The position numbers and the translations under genes were made by a program. The notes below the pieces were generated by a model. It searched no databases, was not told the DNA's origin, and saw only the letters and a program-made list of their open reading frames with translations. 8,728 bases of DNA from an uncultured Lachnospiraceae bacterium (GTDB lineage: Bacteria; Bacillota; Clostridia; Lachnospirales; Lachnospiraceae), in assembly GCA_900313745.1 (NCBI GenBank), contig OMSM01000248.1, positions 1 through 8,728 on the forward strand. The letters are read 5' to 3'. Position 1 is the first letter of the stretch. Every line of letters begins with the position of its first letter. Of the stretch, positions 1 to 6,262 are shown piece by piece.

Positions 1-16
1 ATAATTATTTACCATG

Positions 17-56
17 GTCAAGGAGTATTTAGAATATTTTCTAAATACTCCTTGAC
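17..56. repeat. Perfect 17-bp inverted repeat with 6-nt loop
   Basis: Arms 17-33 and 40-56 are exact reverse complements around the loop ATATTT (34-39); G-T pairs could extend the stem by two positions. The arms are AT-rich (6 G/C of 17). Neither strand has a T-run after the stem, so this is not a classical intrinsic terminator. It lies just upstream of the point where the CPBP remnant becomes recognisable, so it could be the end of a small mobile element, a recombination scar, or a structure belonging to a gene left of the window. The repeat is certain; its role is unknown. Confidence 0.9.
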
Positions 57-73
57 TGCACAATGTATCTCCG

Positions 74-263
74 GGATTGCCGAAAATCATTGCCGGCCTG
101 CTTGGAGGCGGAGTTATCGAAGAAGTAATGATGAGACTGTTCTTCATGTCTTTGATGGCACTCATCATTTCGAAACTATTTCGGCTATGCAATGACAGCT
201 CATGGAGCAGCTCATCTGATTTCAGATCTGCTGATGGTCATATTGATATACGGAAGAGAATAG
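74..263 (+). pseudogene. Remnant of a CPBP-family (CAAX protease-like) membrane protease
   Basis: The frame running through 74-181 encodes a hydrophobic stretch with GGGVIEEVMMRLFF, the EExxxR motif of CPBP intramembrane metalloproteases. At about 180-183 the coding signal moves to another frame. That frame reads FGYAMTAHGAAHLISDLL and stops at TAG 261-263, which looks like the C-terminal AHxxAHLxxD motif of the same family. The N-terminal helices and the segment between the two motifs are missing (intact members are usually over 200 residues), and the two halves are out of frame, so no working protease is expected. A 6-base direct repeat ATTTCG (167-172 and 178-183) sits at the frame switch and may mark the deletion. 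The only start in the first frame is a TTG at 77 with no ribosome binding site. Family assignment rests on motif recognition. Confidence 0.72.
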
Positions 264-266
264 TAT

Positions 267-271
267 GGAGG
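267..271 (+). promoter_or_regulatory. Shine-Dalgarno GGAGG that sets the hydrolase start
   Basis: GGAGG at 267-271 lies 8 bases before ATG 280. The earlier in-frame ATG at 265 overlaps this site and has only a poor purine stretch upstream, so 280 is the preferred start. Confidence 0.7.
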
Positions 272-279
272 CAATTGTC

Positions 280-1269
280 ATGGATAAAGATTTCAGAGGA
301 ATTGCATATATTATTAAAGATGAAAAAGTATTGCTGAATTACAGCGGCGGATTTGCAGACCTGGCAAATGAGATCCCGAATACGATCGAAACCAGATTTG
401 CATCTGCCTCCATGAGCAAAACTTTTGTCGCCGCAGGCATCCTTCAGCTGATCGAAGCAGAAAAACTGAAATTCGAAGATACTATCGGTGCAATTCTGGA
501 TTTTGACCTGAAGCAGATCGATCCCTGCGTGACAGTGAGACAGCTTTTGAATCACACCTCCGGTGTCCCGGATTATTTTGATGAGTCCGTTATGGATGAT
601 TATGAGGCATTGTGGACCGATTATCCCAATTACAGGATCAGGCATAATAAAGATATGCTTCCTCTTTTTATCGACAAGCCGATGATGTACATAAGGGGAG
701 AGCGGTTTCAGTACAATAATACCGGATATGTGCTGCTCGCGATGATCATCGAAAAGATTACCGGCATGGATTTTGATGTATATCTTAAGCAAAATGTATT
801 TGACAGATGCGGCATGTGTCATACAGGATATTATTCCTTTGACAAACTTCCCGCGAAATGTGCGAACAGCTATATTTATTGTGCTGATACAGAGGATTAC
901 CGCACGAATATATACTCTGTCGGTGCAAAGGGTACCGGTGACGGAGGCGCATTCGTTACGGCCGGAGATATTGTGAAGTTCTGGAACGGACTGATCAGGC
1001 ATGAGCTCCTCTCCGATAAGATGGCAGCGCAGATGTTTTCCAGGCAGAGCGGGGACGGGAAAGACCCCGAAGAGGGATATTATGGCTTCGGCGTCTGGAT
1101 CATCGACAATCCCAAGGGGCGGGATTATGTGTATATGCAAGGCTGCGACGATGGGGTAAGCGCTATCTCCGAGTACAATCCGAATAACGGAATGATCACG
1201 GTCATGCTCAGTAATTACGGGGACAATGTGTGGTCGAGAATGCGTAAAATACGGGAAGAAATGTATTAG
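280..1269 (+). CDS. Serine beta-lactamase-fold hydrolase (class C / DD-peptidase-like)
   Basis: A 329-residue protein of the beta-lactamase/penicillin-binding superfamily (PF00144 type). These are serine acyl-enzymes acting on beta-lactams, D-amino-acid peptides or esters. The SxxK nucleophile motif is S44-M-S-K47, within SASMSKTF. The Y-x-N motif is Y145-N-N147, within QYNNTGY. LLNHTSGVPDY is the conserved block after the first helices. The third motif, usually HxG, reads M-Q-G-C-D-D-G near 286-292, so Gln replaces His. There is no signal peptide or membrane helix, so the product should stay in the cytoplasm, which argues against resistance or cell-wall work and for an esterase or peptidase role. 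The start at 280 is chosen over ATG 265 because of GGAGG at 267-271. The gene begins 16 bases after the CPBP remnant's stop. The fold is confident; the substrate is unknown. Confidence 0.88.
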   Translation: MDKDFRGIAYIIKDEKVLLNYSGGFADLANEIPNTIETRFASASMSKTFVAAGILQLIEAEKLKFEDTIGAILDFDLKQIDPCVTVRQLLNHTSGVPDYFDESVMDDYEALWTDYPNYRIRHNKDMLPLFIDKPMMYIRGERFQYNNTGYVLLAMIIEKITGMDFDVYLKQNVFDRCGMCHTGYYSFDKLPAKCANSYIYCADTEDYRTNIYSVGAKGTGDGGAFVTAGDIVKFWNGLIRHELLSDKMAAQMFSRQSGDGKDPEEGYYGFGVWIIDNPKGRDYVYMQGCDDGVSAISEYNPNNGMITVMLSNYGDNVWSRMRKIREEMY

Positions 1270-1361
1270 TCCCGAAGTGATTCCCGCCTTGTAATACCAT
1301 AAATGAAGCAAGAGAGGAAACCTGTAAAGGCCTGCTATCTGGTAAGTTGTCCGGTGGAACT

Positions 1362-1383
1362 GTGCAGAGGTGAACCGCTGCAC
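1362..1383 (+). other. Small hairpin in the leader of the deaminase-like gene
   Basis: GTGCAG (1362-1367) pairs with CTGCAC (1378-1383). An A-G mismatch and two further G-C pairs close a TGAA loop. It sits 43 bases before ATG 1427 in the 157-base gap after the hydrolase gene. No T-run follows, so it is not a terminator. No riboswitch class was recognised in this gap and no convincing promoter was found. Confidence 0.4.
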
Positions 1384-1414
1384 GAAAACATTGATGAATT
1401 GCCGGATAAGAGGT

Positions 1415-1421
1415 AAGGAGG
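1415..1421 (+). promoter_or_regulatory. Shine-Dalgarno AAGGAGG that sets the deaminase-like start
   Basis: AAGGAGG ends 5 bases before ATG 1427. The reading frame is open back to an ATG at 1370, but that codon has no such site and the extra 19 residues look non-family, so 1427 is the start. Confidence 0.85.
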
Positions 1422-1426
1422 TTCAT

Positions 1427-2422
1427 ATGTCTTTTGTTGAAGCACTGAAGAGCGGGAATACAGATAATATCAAAAAGTATCCGAAGGCAGACCTGCACAA
1501 CCATTTTGTGCTCGGCGGCAGCAGGGAATATATACTTGGCAAGACAGGATATGAAATAAAGCCGGTTTCGGAACCGCTTAAATCCATGAGTGAAATGGAT
1601 GCCTGGAGTGCCAGGTATATCGGGGATCACTTCAACAGTACGGAAGGGCGGAAACTGCTGATTGAGGCAACTTTTGCCCAGGCTGAAGCAGACGGCGTAA
1701 CGGTTCTGGAAGTCGGCGAGGATGTCTGGGGGCTGGGACAGTTTTTCCACAATGATATCGGGGAGCTGATTGATGCCTTTGAAGAGGCAAAGGAGAGAAT
1801 TGCTCCCGAAATCGAGCTTCGCCTGCAGATCGGGTTATCCCGGCACTGCCGGATCGGTTATCTAGAGGACTGCCTGAAGCATTTCTGGGGGCGCAGGGAG
1901 TTTTATTCCATTGATCTGTACGGCGACGAGCTGGCACAGCCGATTGAGAATTTCATTCCCATTTACGAAAAAGCAGCGGAGAACGGCCTGGTGCTGAAGG
2001 CACATGTCGGGGAGTGGGGAACGGCGCAGGATATTGTCACCGCGGCGGAAGTACTGCATCTTGACGAGGTCCAGCACGGTATCGCTGCCGTGCAGGACGA
2101 AAGCGTAATGGACTATCTGGCGGAAAAAGGCATCCGCCTGAATATTACCCCTTCAAGCAACGTGCTGCTGGGCCGCGTTCCGGACATTGCCCACCATCCG
2201 ATTGCGCAGCTTTACCGCAGGGGAGTGGATGTGACTATTAACTCCGATGACATATTGATTTTTGATTCCGATGTTTCCAAGGAATATCTGCGCTTATATC
2301 AGTCCGGATGTCTGACCGCGGAAGAACTGGATGCAATCCGGTGCTGCGGTTTGAGGAGCAGAAAGGGCAGCGGAGAACCGGCAGTGTTATCCCGCTTGAG
2401 GAGAGGTACAGATATCAAATAG
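1427..2422 (+). CDS. Adenosine deaminase-like metal-dependent hydrolase
   Basis: A 331-residue cytoplasmic TIM-barrel enzyme of the adenosine/AMP deaminase family (PF00962 type), which hydrolytically deaminates purines using one zinc. The motifs occur in family order: PKADLHNH with H24 and H26 (metal ligands), KAHVGEWG with H193 (ligand) and E196 (catalytic acid), VQHGI with H217, TPSSNVLL near 241-248 (compare CPxSNxxL), and NSDD with D274-D275. The usual HxHLDG is replaced by HNHFVLGGS, so the Asp that contacts the ribose 5'-OH in classical enzymes is missing and the substrate need not be adenosine. The last 20 or so residues (after about 309) are basic, Gly/Ser-rich and unlike the family, perhaps from a late frameshift or stop loss. 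The HD-RyR gene follows 97 bases later on the same strand. Family confident, substrate uncertain. Confidence 0.87.
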   Translation: MSFVEALKSGNTDNIKKYPKADLHNHFVLGGSREYILGKTGYEIKPVSEPLKSMSEMDAWSARYIGDHFNSTEGRKLLIEATFAQAEADGVTVLEVGEDVWGLGQFFHNDIGELIDAFEEAKERIAPEIELRLQIGLSRHCRIGYLEDCLKHFWGRREFYSIDLYGDELAQPIENFIPIYEKAAENGLVLKAHVGEWGTAQDIVTAAEVLHLDEVQHGIAAVQDESVMDYLAEKGIRLNITPSSNVLLGRVPDIAHHPIAQLYRRGVDVTINSDDILIFDSDVSKEYLRLYQSGCLTAEELDAIRCCGLRSRKGSGEPAVLSRLRRGTDIK

Positions 2423-2441
2423 TTTTTTGTGATTATTTAGT

Positions 2442-2447
2442 TATAAT
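2442..2447 (+). promoter_or_regulatory. Possible -10 box before the HD-RyR gene
   Basis: A perfect TATAAT lies in the AT-rich stretch just after the deaminase stop. No good -35 box sits 16-18 bases upstream (the best is TAGTTT at 2420-2425). A promoter of the HD-RyR gene is possible but weakly supported; the gene may simply be co-transcribed with the deaminase. Confidence 0.35.
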
Positions 2448-2467
2448 TCTTGTATGGAAATGTAAAT

Positions 2468-2501
2468 TCCGTGCCTGCCTGAAGCAGGCGCGGAGCCTGC
2501 T
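2468..2501 (+). promoter_or_regulatory. Leader with two mutually exclusive hairpins
   Basis: Arm 2468-2478 pairs with 2484-2494 over 11 bp (one G-U pair) around the loop CTGAA. The middle strand can instead form a 7-bp stem, AGCAGGC (2483-2489) with GCCTGCT (2495-2501), around GCGGA. The two folds cannot coexist. The structure ends 18 bases before ATG 2520 and leaves GGGAG (2509-2513) free. No T-run follows. Pairing is read directly from the sequence; a regulatory role is inference. Confidence 0.45.
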
Positions 2502-2519
2502 GGAGAACGGGAGACTGTT

Positions 2520-4577
2520 ATGGCGTACACGGCACTGGAAAAAATGAGACGTCGGAATTATGCGCTGTATGGCAGGGATACGGGACCCTGCCAGCCGTCC
2601 CTCGCGGGCGGAGGGCTGGAGAGAACGGACTTAAAGTCTGCTGCGCTGAGGTTTATTCATGAGCGCTGCGAGGAATTGAAGTTCGACAGCGGGATCGAAC
2701 AGACGGAAGAGAAGACGGGAACGTTCAGAGGGACGAGCCTGAAGCCCGGGCAGATTCCCTACAACATGCAGATGGATATAAACCGCCTCTGCCTGGAGAG
2801 GGCGCTGGAGAGGTTTATAGACTCCGGAGTGGCCGAGGATGCCTATGAAGTCTACTACTGCTTCATGGAAATCTTCTTCGGGGATTACAGCAGATCCAAA
2901 AAGATGGTGGAGCTGCTCGCGGAATTCGAATCTAACGGCAGCTCCCTTCTCATGAAACACAGGGATCATTACTCCCATTCGGTCTATGTTTTCGCGCTCG
3001 GGCTTGCGCTCTATGAGACGAACAAGGCTTTCCGCCGCGTATTCGCGGAGTTTTATCACCTCGATACCGATGAAGTCAGTACAGGGCGGAGCTGCAGGGC
3101 GGCAAATCTTTTCCTGGAGTTCTGGGGACTCACGTCGCTGTTTCATGATATCGGCTACCCTTTTGAGCTGCCTTTCGAGCAGGTTCTTTCCTATTTCGAG
3201 GTAGAGCATGTGGACCGGGGCAGGGGGATCCTGTATCTCGCATACCATGATCTGGACAGGCTTCTGGTGCTTGATGAAAGCGCTTCGGCGCGGTTTGGCG
3301 AACTGTATGGAAAGAGCTTTGGAAGGGTGACAGAGGTTCTCGCTCATGACCTGTCGGCAAAACTTGGAGAGCGGTACGGCTTTTCCCGGGAAGAGATGCT
3401 GGATATTATTGAGCGGAAGCCGACAGCACCTGCCGATTTCGGCTATTACATGGATCATGCATTCTTCAGCGCGTGCAGGCTGTATCGTGAGCTGGAGAAA
3501 TCCGCGGGCATCGGGAATATCGGCAGGATGCATGTCGACGCCCTGTCCGCGATCGTGCTCCACAACAGCCTCTTTAAGTATTCGATCGCGTTCTACAGGG
3601 AGACGGAGAAGTATAAGGGACCGCTTCGAATGAAGGATCACCCGCTGGCATATATGCTGATGCTGTGCGACGAGCTGCAGTGCTGGGACAGAACCGCTTA
3701 CGGGCGCAATACCAGGACAGAGCTTCATCCGATGACGGCGGAATTCGATTTCGCCGGCGGCGGAATCCATGCGTGCTACTACTATGACAGTGCGGAGCAG
3801 GATAAAATCGATGCCTTCCGCGAATCATACCGAAATTGGGAGATTAACGGGGAGAAAGGACCGGCTCCCAGGCTTAAGGCCTACAGCGACATGGCGGAGA
3901 AGGAGAAGCGGTTCACTTCGGAGATAAAACTGATCGTGGACATCTCGGAGGTTCCGCTGCACATCGTTCCAAGCACGAAGCAGTACAGCCGCAGAAGCAA
4001 GCACACCTTCCTTTCCGACAGCAATTTCCTGCACCTGTATGATCTTGCCGTTGCGCTGCACGGCAGGAACCGGGATCCTGACACACCGACGGAGGAACTG
4101 GAGCGCCAGTTCGAAGCCCTCTCGCTGGAATACCAGCTGTCTACCCTGAACCGGGCGAAATACTTCAGCCGCTGCCTTGACGCGATCCGGTGTTTCTACA
4201 CCGACAAGCCGGTGGATTATGCGATGGTGACGGAATTTACTCCGGAGCAGGCAGCTGTCATCGCGCCGATGGAGCATGAGCGCTGGATCCGGGAGCACCA
4301 GATGATGGGCTGGGTCAGCGGAACAGACTATGAGACGCTTCCGCTGCCGGACGGGATAAATCCGGATACCCCTAAGGGAAGAGAGATGCGCAGGGCCATG
4401 CGCGAGCAGATGCGATGCCACAAGCTTGCGATGGAAGGGACCGTGACCTCGGAGGATATACGTAATCACTACCGGTCTTTGTCTGAAGAAGACCAGGGAA
4501 AGGACTGGAAACCGTTCAACAGCATGCTTCAAATCCTTAAAAAATTTGACGGCCTGCGGATTTACTCACTTGACTGA
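2520..4577 (+). CDS. HD phosphohydrolase-like protein with C-terminal RyR-like domain
   Basis: A 685-residue protein without signal peptide or membrane helix. Residues about 145-390 resemble an HD-superfamily metal phosphohydrolase: HRDHYSHSVYVFALG (H153), SLFHDIGYP (H209-D210), AIVLHN (H348) and HPLAYMLMLCDELQ (D384) supply the H...HD...D ligands. Such domains cleave phosphoesters of nucleotides or signalling molecules. Residues about 575-685 resemble a bacterial RyR domain (PF02026 type): MEHERW (W589) and GW (W598), then LSEEDQGKDWKPFNSMLQIL and a final GLRIY. RyR domains are predicted ligand, possibly nucleotide, binders. The N-terminal 140 residues and the 400-570 linker are unassigned. 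ATG 2520 has GGGAG 6 bases upstream. The gene follows the deaminase by 97 bases and may share its transcript. The HD part is fairly sure, the RyR part probable; cellular function is unknown. Confidence 0.7.
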   Translation: MAYTALEKMRRRNYALYGRDTGPCQPSLAGGGLERTDLKSAALRFIHERCEELKFDSGIEQTEEKTGTFRGTSLKPGQIPYNMQMDINRLCLERALERFIDSGVAEDAYEVYYCFMEIFFGDYSRSKKMVELLAEFESNGSSLLMKHRDHYSHSVYVFALGLALYETNKAFRRVFAEFYHLDTDEVSTGRSCRAANLFLEFWGLTSLFHDIGYPFELPFEQVLSYFEVEHVDRGRGILYLAYHDLDRLLVLDESASARFGELYGKSFGRVTEVLAHDLSAKLGERYGFSREEMLDIIERKPTAPADFGYYMDHAFFSACRLYRELEKSAGIGNIGRMHVDALSAIVLHNSLFKYSIAFYRETEKYKGPLRMKDHPLAYMLMLCDELQCWDRTAYGRNTRTELHPMTAEFDFAGGGIHACYYYDSAEQDKIDAFRESYRNWEINGEKGPAPRLKAYSDMAEKEKRFTSEIKLIVDISEVPLHIVPSTKQYSRRSKHTFLSDSNFLHLYDLAVALHGRNRDPDTPTEELERQFEALSLEYQLSTLNRAKYFSRCLDAIRCFYTDKPVDYAMVTEFTPEQAAVIAPMEHERWIREHQMMGWVSGTDYETLPLPDGINPDTPKGREMRRAMREQMRCHKLAMEGTVTSEDIRNHYRSLSEEDQGKDWKPFNSMLQILKKFDGLRIYSLD

Positions 4578-4598
4578 GGAGCTTTGAGAGTGCATAAT
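4570..4598 (+). promoter_or_regulatory. Predicted sigma-A promoter of the arabinofuranosidase gene
   Basis: TTGACT (4570-4575, 5 of 6 to consensus) and CATAAT (4593-4598, 5 of 6) are separated by exactly 17 bases. The -35 box overlaps the stop codon of the HD-RyR gene. Transcription would start near 4605, giving a leader of about 50 bases. This suggests the arabinofuranosidase gene is controlled separately from the genes before it. Confidence 0.55.
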
Positions 4599-4609
4599 GC
4601 CGGGCCGGC
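4599..4609 (+). promoter_or_regulatory. Palindrome at the predicted transcription start, possible operator
   Basis: GCCGG-G-CCGGC is a perfect 5+1+5 palindrome directly after the -10 box. A repressor bound here would cover the start site. It is short and GC-rich, so chance is quite possible. Confidence 0.3.
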
Positions 4610-4654
4610 AGGCCTTAGGCTTTATGAACCGATTACATTACAGGAGGGCAGAAA

Positions 4655-6262
4655 ATGGCGAAACAGGCAAAGGTAACCATAGACCCGGCATATAGGATCG
4701 GAAAGATCGAGGAACGCCTCTACGGATCCTTCCTTGAGCCGATCGGTGATTTCGTTGTCGGAGGCATCTACAATCCGGGTCACCCGACTGCGGATGAACA
4801 GGGCTTCCGCAGGGACGTGCTCGACGCAATCCATAAATTTAATGTGCCCGCGATCCGGCTCCCGGGAGGCAATTTCATCTCGGGATGGAACTGGAAGGAT
4901 TCGATCGGGCCCATTGAGGAGAGGAGGGCGCATCTGGATCTCGCCTGGAAACAGTACGAGAAGAATCTCGTAGGTCTCGACGAGTATCTGCAGTGGGCGG
5001 CCAAAACCGGCGCGGAGCCCATGTTCACCCTGAACCTTGGCACGGGTACGGTAGAGGACGCGCTGCACTGTGTGGAGTACACGAATCATCCGGGCGGAAC
5101 CTACTGGTCGGACCTGCGCAAAAAGAACGGACATGAGGATCCCTACGGTGTGAAGGTCTGGTATCTCGGCAATGAGATGGACGGCCCCTGGCAGATAGCG
5201 TCCTTTGAGAAGGATCCGAAGGGCTACGGCATCAAGGCATATGAGACGGCAAAAGTCCTGAAGTTCATGGATCCCTCGGTGGAGACCGCCGTCTGCGGTT
5301 CTTCATCGCCCGCGCTCGCGCATTATCCGGAATGGGAGAGGATCGCGCTGGAGGAGTGCTATCCTCTTATGGATTACCTCTCCATCCACTATTACCACTG
5401 GGCACCTGACGGGGATTATGCGGCATTCTTCAACGGGGCGGAGCTCTTCGAGCAGTTCCTGAACACGGAGATCGCCATCTGCGATTATGTCCAGGCCAAA
5501 TACCGCCATCCGAAGAAGATGATGATCTCCTTCGACGAGTACGGAATCAATTTCAGCAGACAGGAAAAACTGCAGCACGGTCATCAGGGACACATTCCGC
5601 TCAGCTCCTACGGCGAGTTCACGGACCGCAGGAAAGAAGCGCCGTTCCGCGAATTCCTTCCCGATGCGGCAGGACAGGCAAGGCCGCCCAGAGGAAATCA
5701 GATGCTCGATGCCCTTGGGCTCAGCTCGGTTCTCTTTATTCTGCTGCGCCACGCGGACCGCGTGAAGATCGGCTGCATGACAGGCGGCCTCCGCGGAGCT
5801 ATTTCCTTTGACCATGACCATACCTGGAACGGCGCGGCATATTATCCCTTCTATCAGCTGAGGACCTACGGCCGCGGCCAGTCGATTCTGCCCGCGGTGG
5901 AGAGCCCTGTATTCGATGCGGAAGGCTTTGACCTGGACAACTTCCACGCGGCACAGGACGCGAAGGATATTCCTTATATTGATGCTGCAGCAGCGTTTGA
6001 TGAAGAGAAGGGAGAAGCGGCAGTTTTCATCATCAACCGCAGCTGGGAGGAGGACATGGAGGTGAAGCTCGATGTCCGCGGCTTCGAGGGTTATCAGCTC
6101 CTCGAGCACCAGGAGTTGTACTGCTATGACAGCGAAGCGGTGAACAGCTTCGAGAAGCAGGAGATCGCGCCCCGCGTGAATCCGGAGACAAAGATGGACG
6201 GCGGAGTGGTCACGTTCCCGGTGAAGAAGCTTTCTTTCAACATGCTCCGGTTTAAGAAGTAA
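4655..6262 (+). CDS. Intracellular alpha-L-arabinofuranosidase, GH51
   Basis: A 535-residue glycoside hydrolase family 51 enzyme that releases terminal L-arabinofuranose from arabino-oligosaccharides with retention of configuration. A TIM barrel spans roughly residues 20-380, followed by a C-terminal beta-sandwich. RLYGSFLEPIG and the block around RLPGGNF (68-74) are family signatures. WYLGNEMDGPWQ holds the acid/base E174, and ISFDEYG holds the nucleophile E295; this spacing matches characterised GH51 enzymes. RHADRVKIG, late in the barrel, is also typical. There is no signal peptide, so it acts on imported oligosaccharides. AGGAGG at 4642-4647, 7 bases before ATG 4655, fixes the start. No transporter or other carbohydrate gene is visible nearby. 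Its stop codon touches the stop of the convergent TIR gene. Length and motifs look complete. Confidence 0.95.
   Translation: MAKQAKVTIDPAYRIGKIEERLYGSFLEPIGDFVVGGIYNPGHPTADEQGFRRDVLDAIHKFNVPAIRLPGGNFISGWNWKDSIGPIEERRAHLDLAWKQYEKNLVGLDEYLQWAAKTGAEPMFTLNLGTGTVEDALHCVEYTNHPGGTYWSDLRKKNGHEDPYGVKVWYLGNEMDGPWQIASFEKDPKGYGIKAYETAKVLKFMDPSVETAVCGSSSPALAHYPEWERIALEECYPLMDYLSIHYYHWAPDGDYAAFFNGAELFEQFLNTEIAICDYVQAKYRHPKKMMISFDEYGINFSRQEKLQHGHQGHIPLSSYGEFTDRRKEAPFREFLPDAAGQARPPRGNQMLDALGLSSVLFILLRHADRVKIGCMTGGLRGAISFDHDHTWNGAAYYPFYQLRTYGRGQSILPAVESPVFDAEGFDLDNFHAAQDAKDIPYIDAAAAFDEEKGEAAVFIINRSWEEDMEVKLDVRGFEGYQLLEHQELYCYDSEAVNSFEKQEIAPRVNPETKMDGGVVTFPVKKLSFNMLRFKK

Noticed and set aside
17..56. Intrinsic terminator
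   Set aside because: The stem is strong but neither strand has a following T-run, so it is kept as an inverted repeat only.
238..1383. Long minus-strand open frame (381 codons) opposite the beta-lactamase-fold gene
   Set aside because: It is antisense to a gene with clear family motifs, has no recognisable domain and no ribosome binding site; the openness follows from the codon use of the sense gene.
1270..1426. Riboswitch in the leader of the deaminase-like gene
   Set aside because: A small hairpin is present, but no conserved purine or other riboswitch core could be recognised.
1427..2422. RADAR antiphage system based on the deaminase
   Set aside because: RADAR needs the large RdrA ATPase and an RdrB deaminase of much greater size; neither is here.
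2631..3770. Long minus-strand open frame (379 codons) inside the HD-RyR gene
   Set aside because: Fully antisense to the HD domain coding region, which carries conserved motifs; the antisense translation is Arg/Pro/His-rich with no family resemblance.
4655..6262. Arabinan-utilisation gene cluster
   Set aside because: Only the single GH51 gene is visible; no transporter, regulator or other glycosidase occurs in the window.
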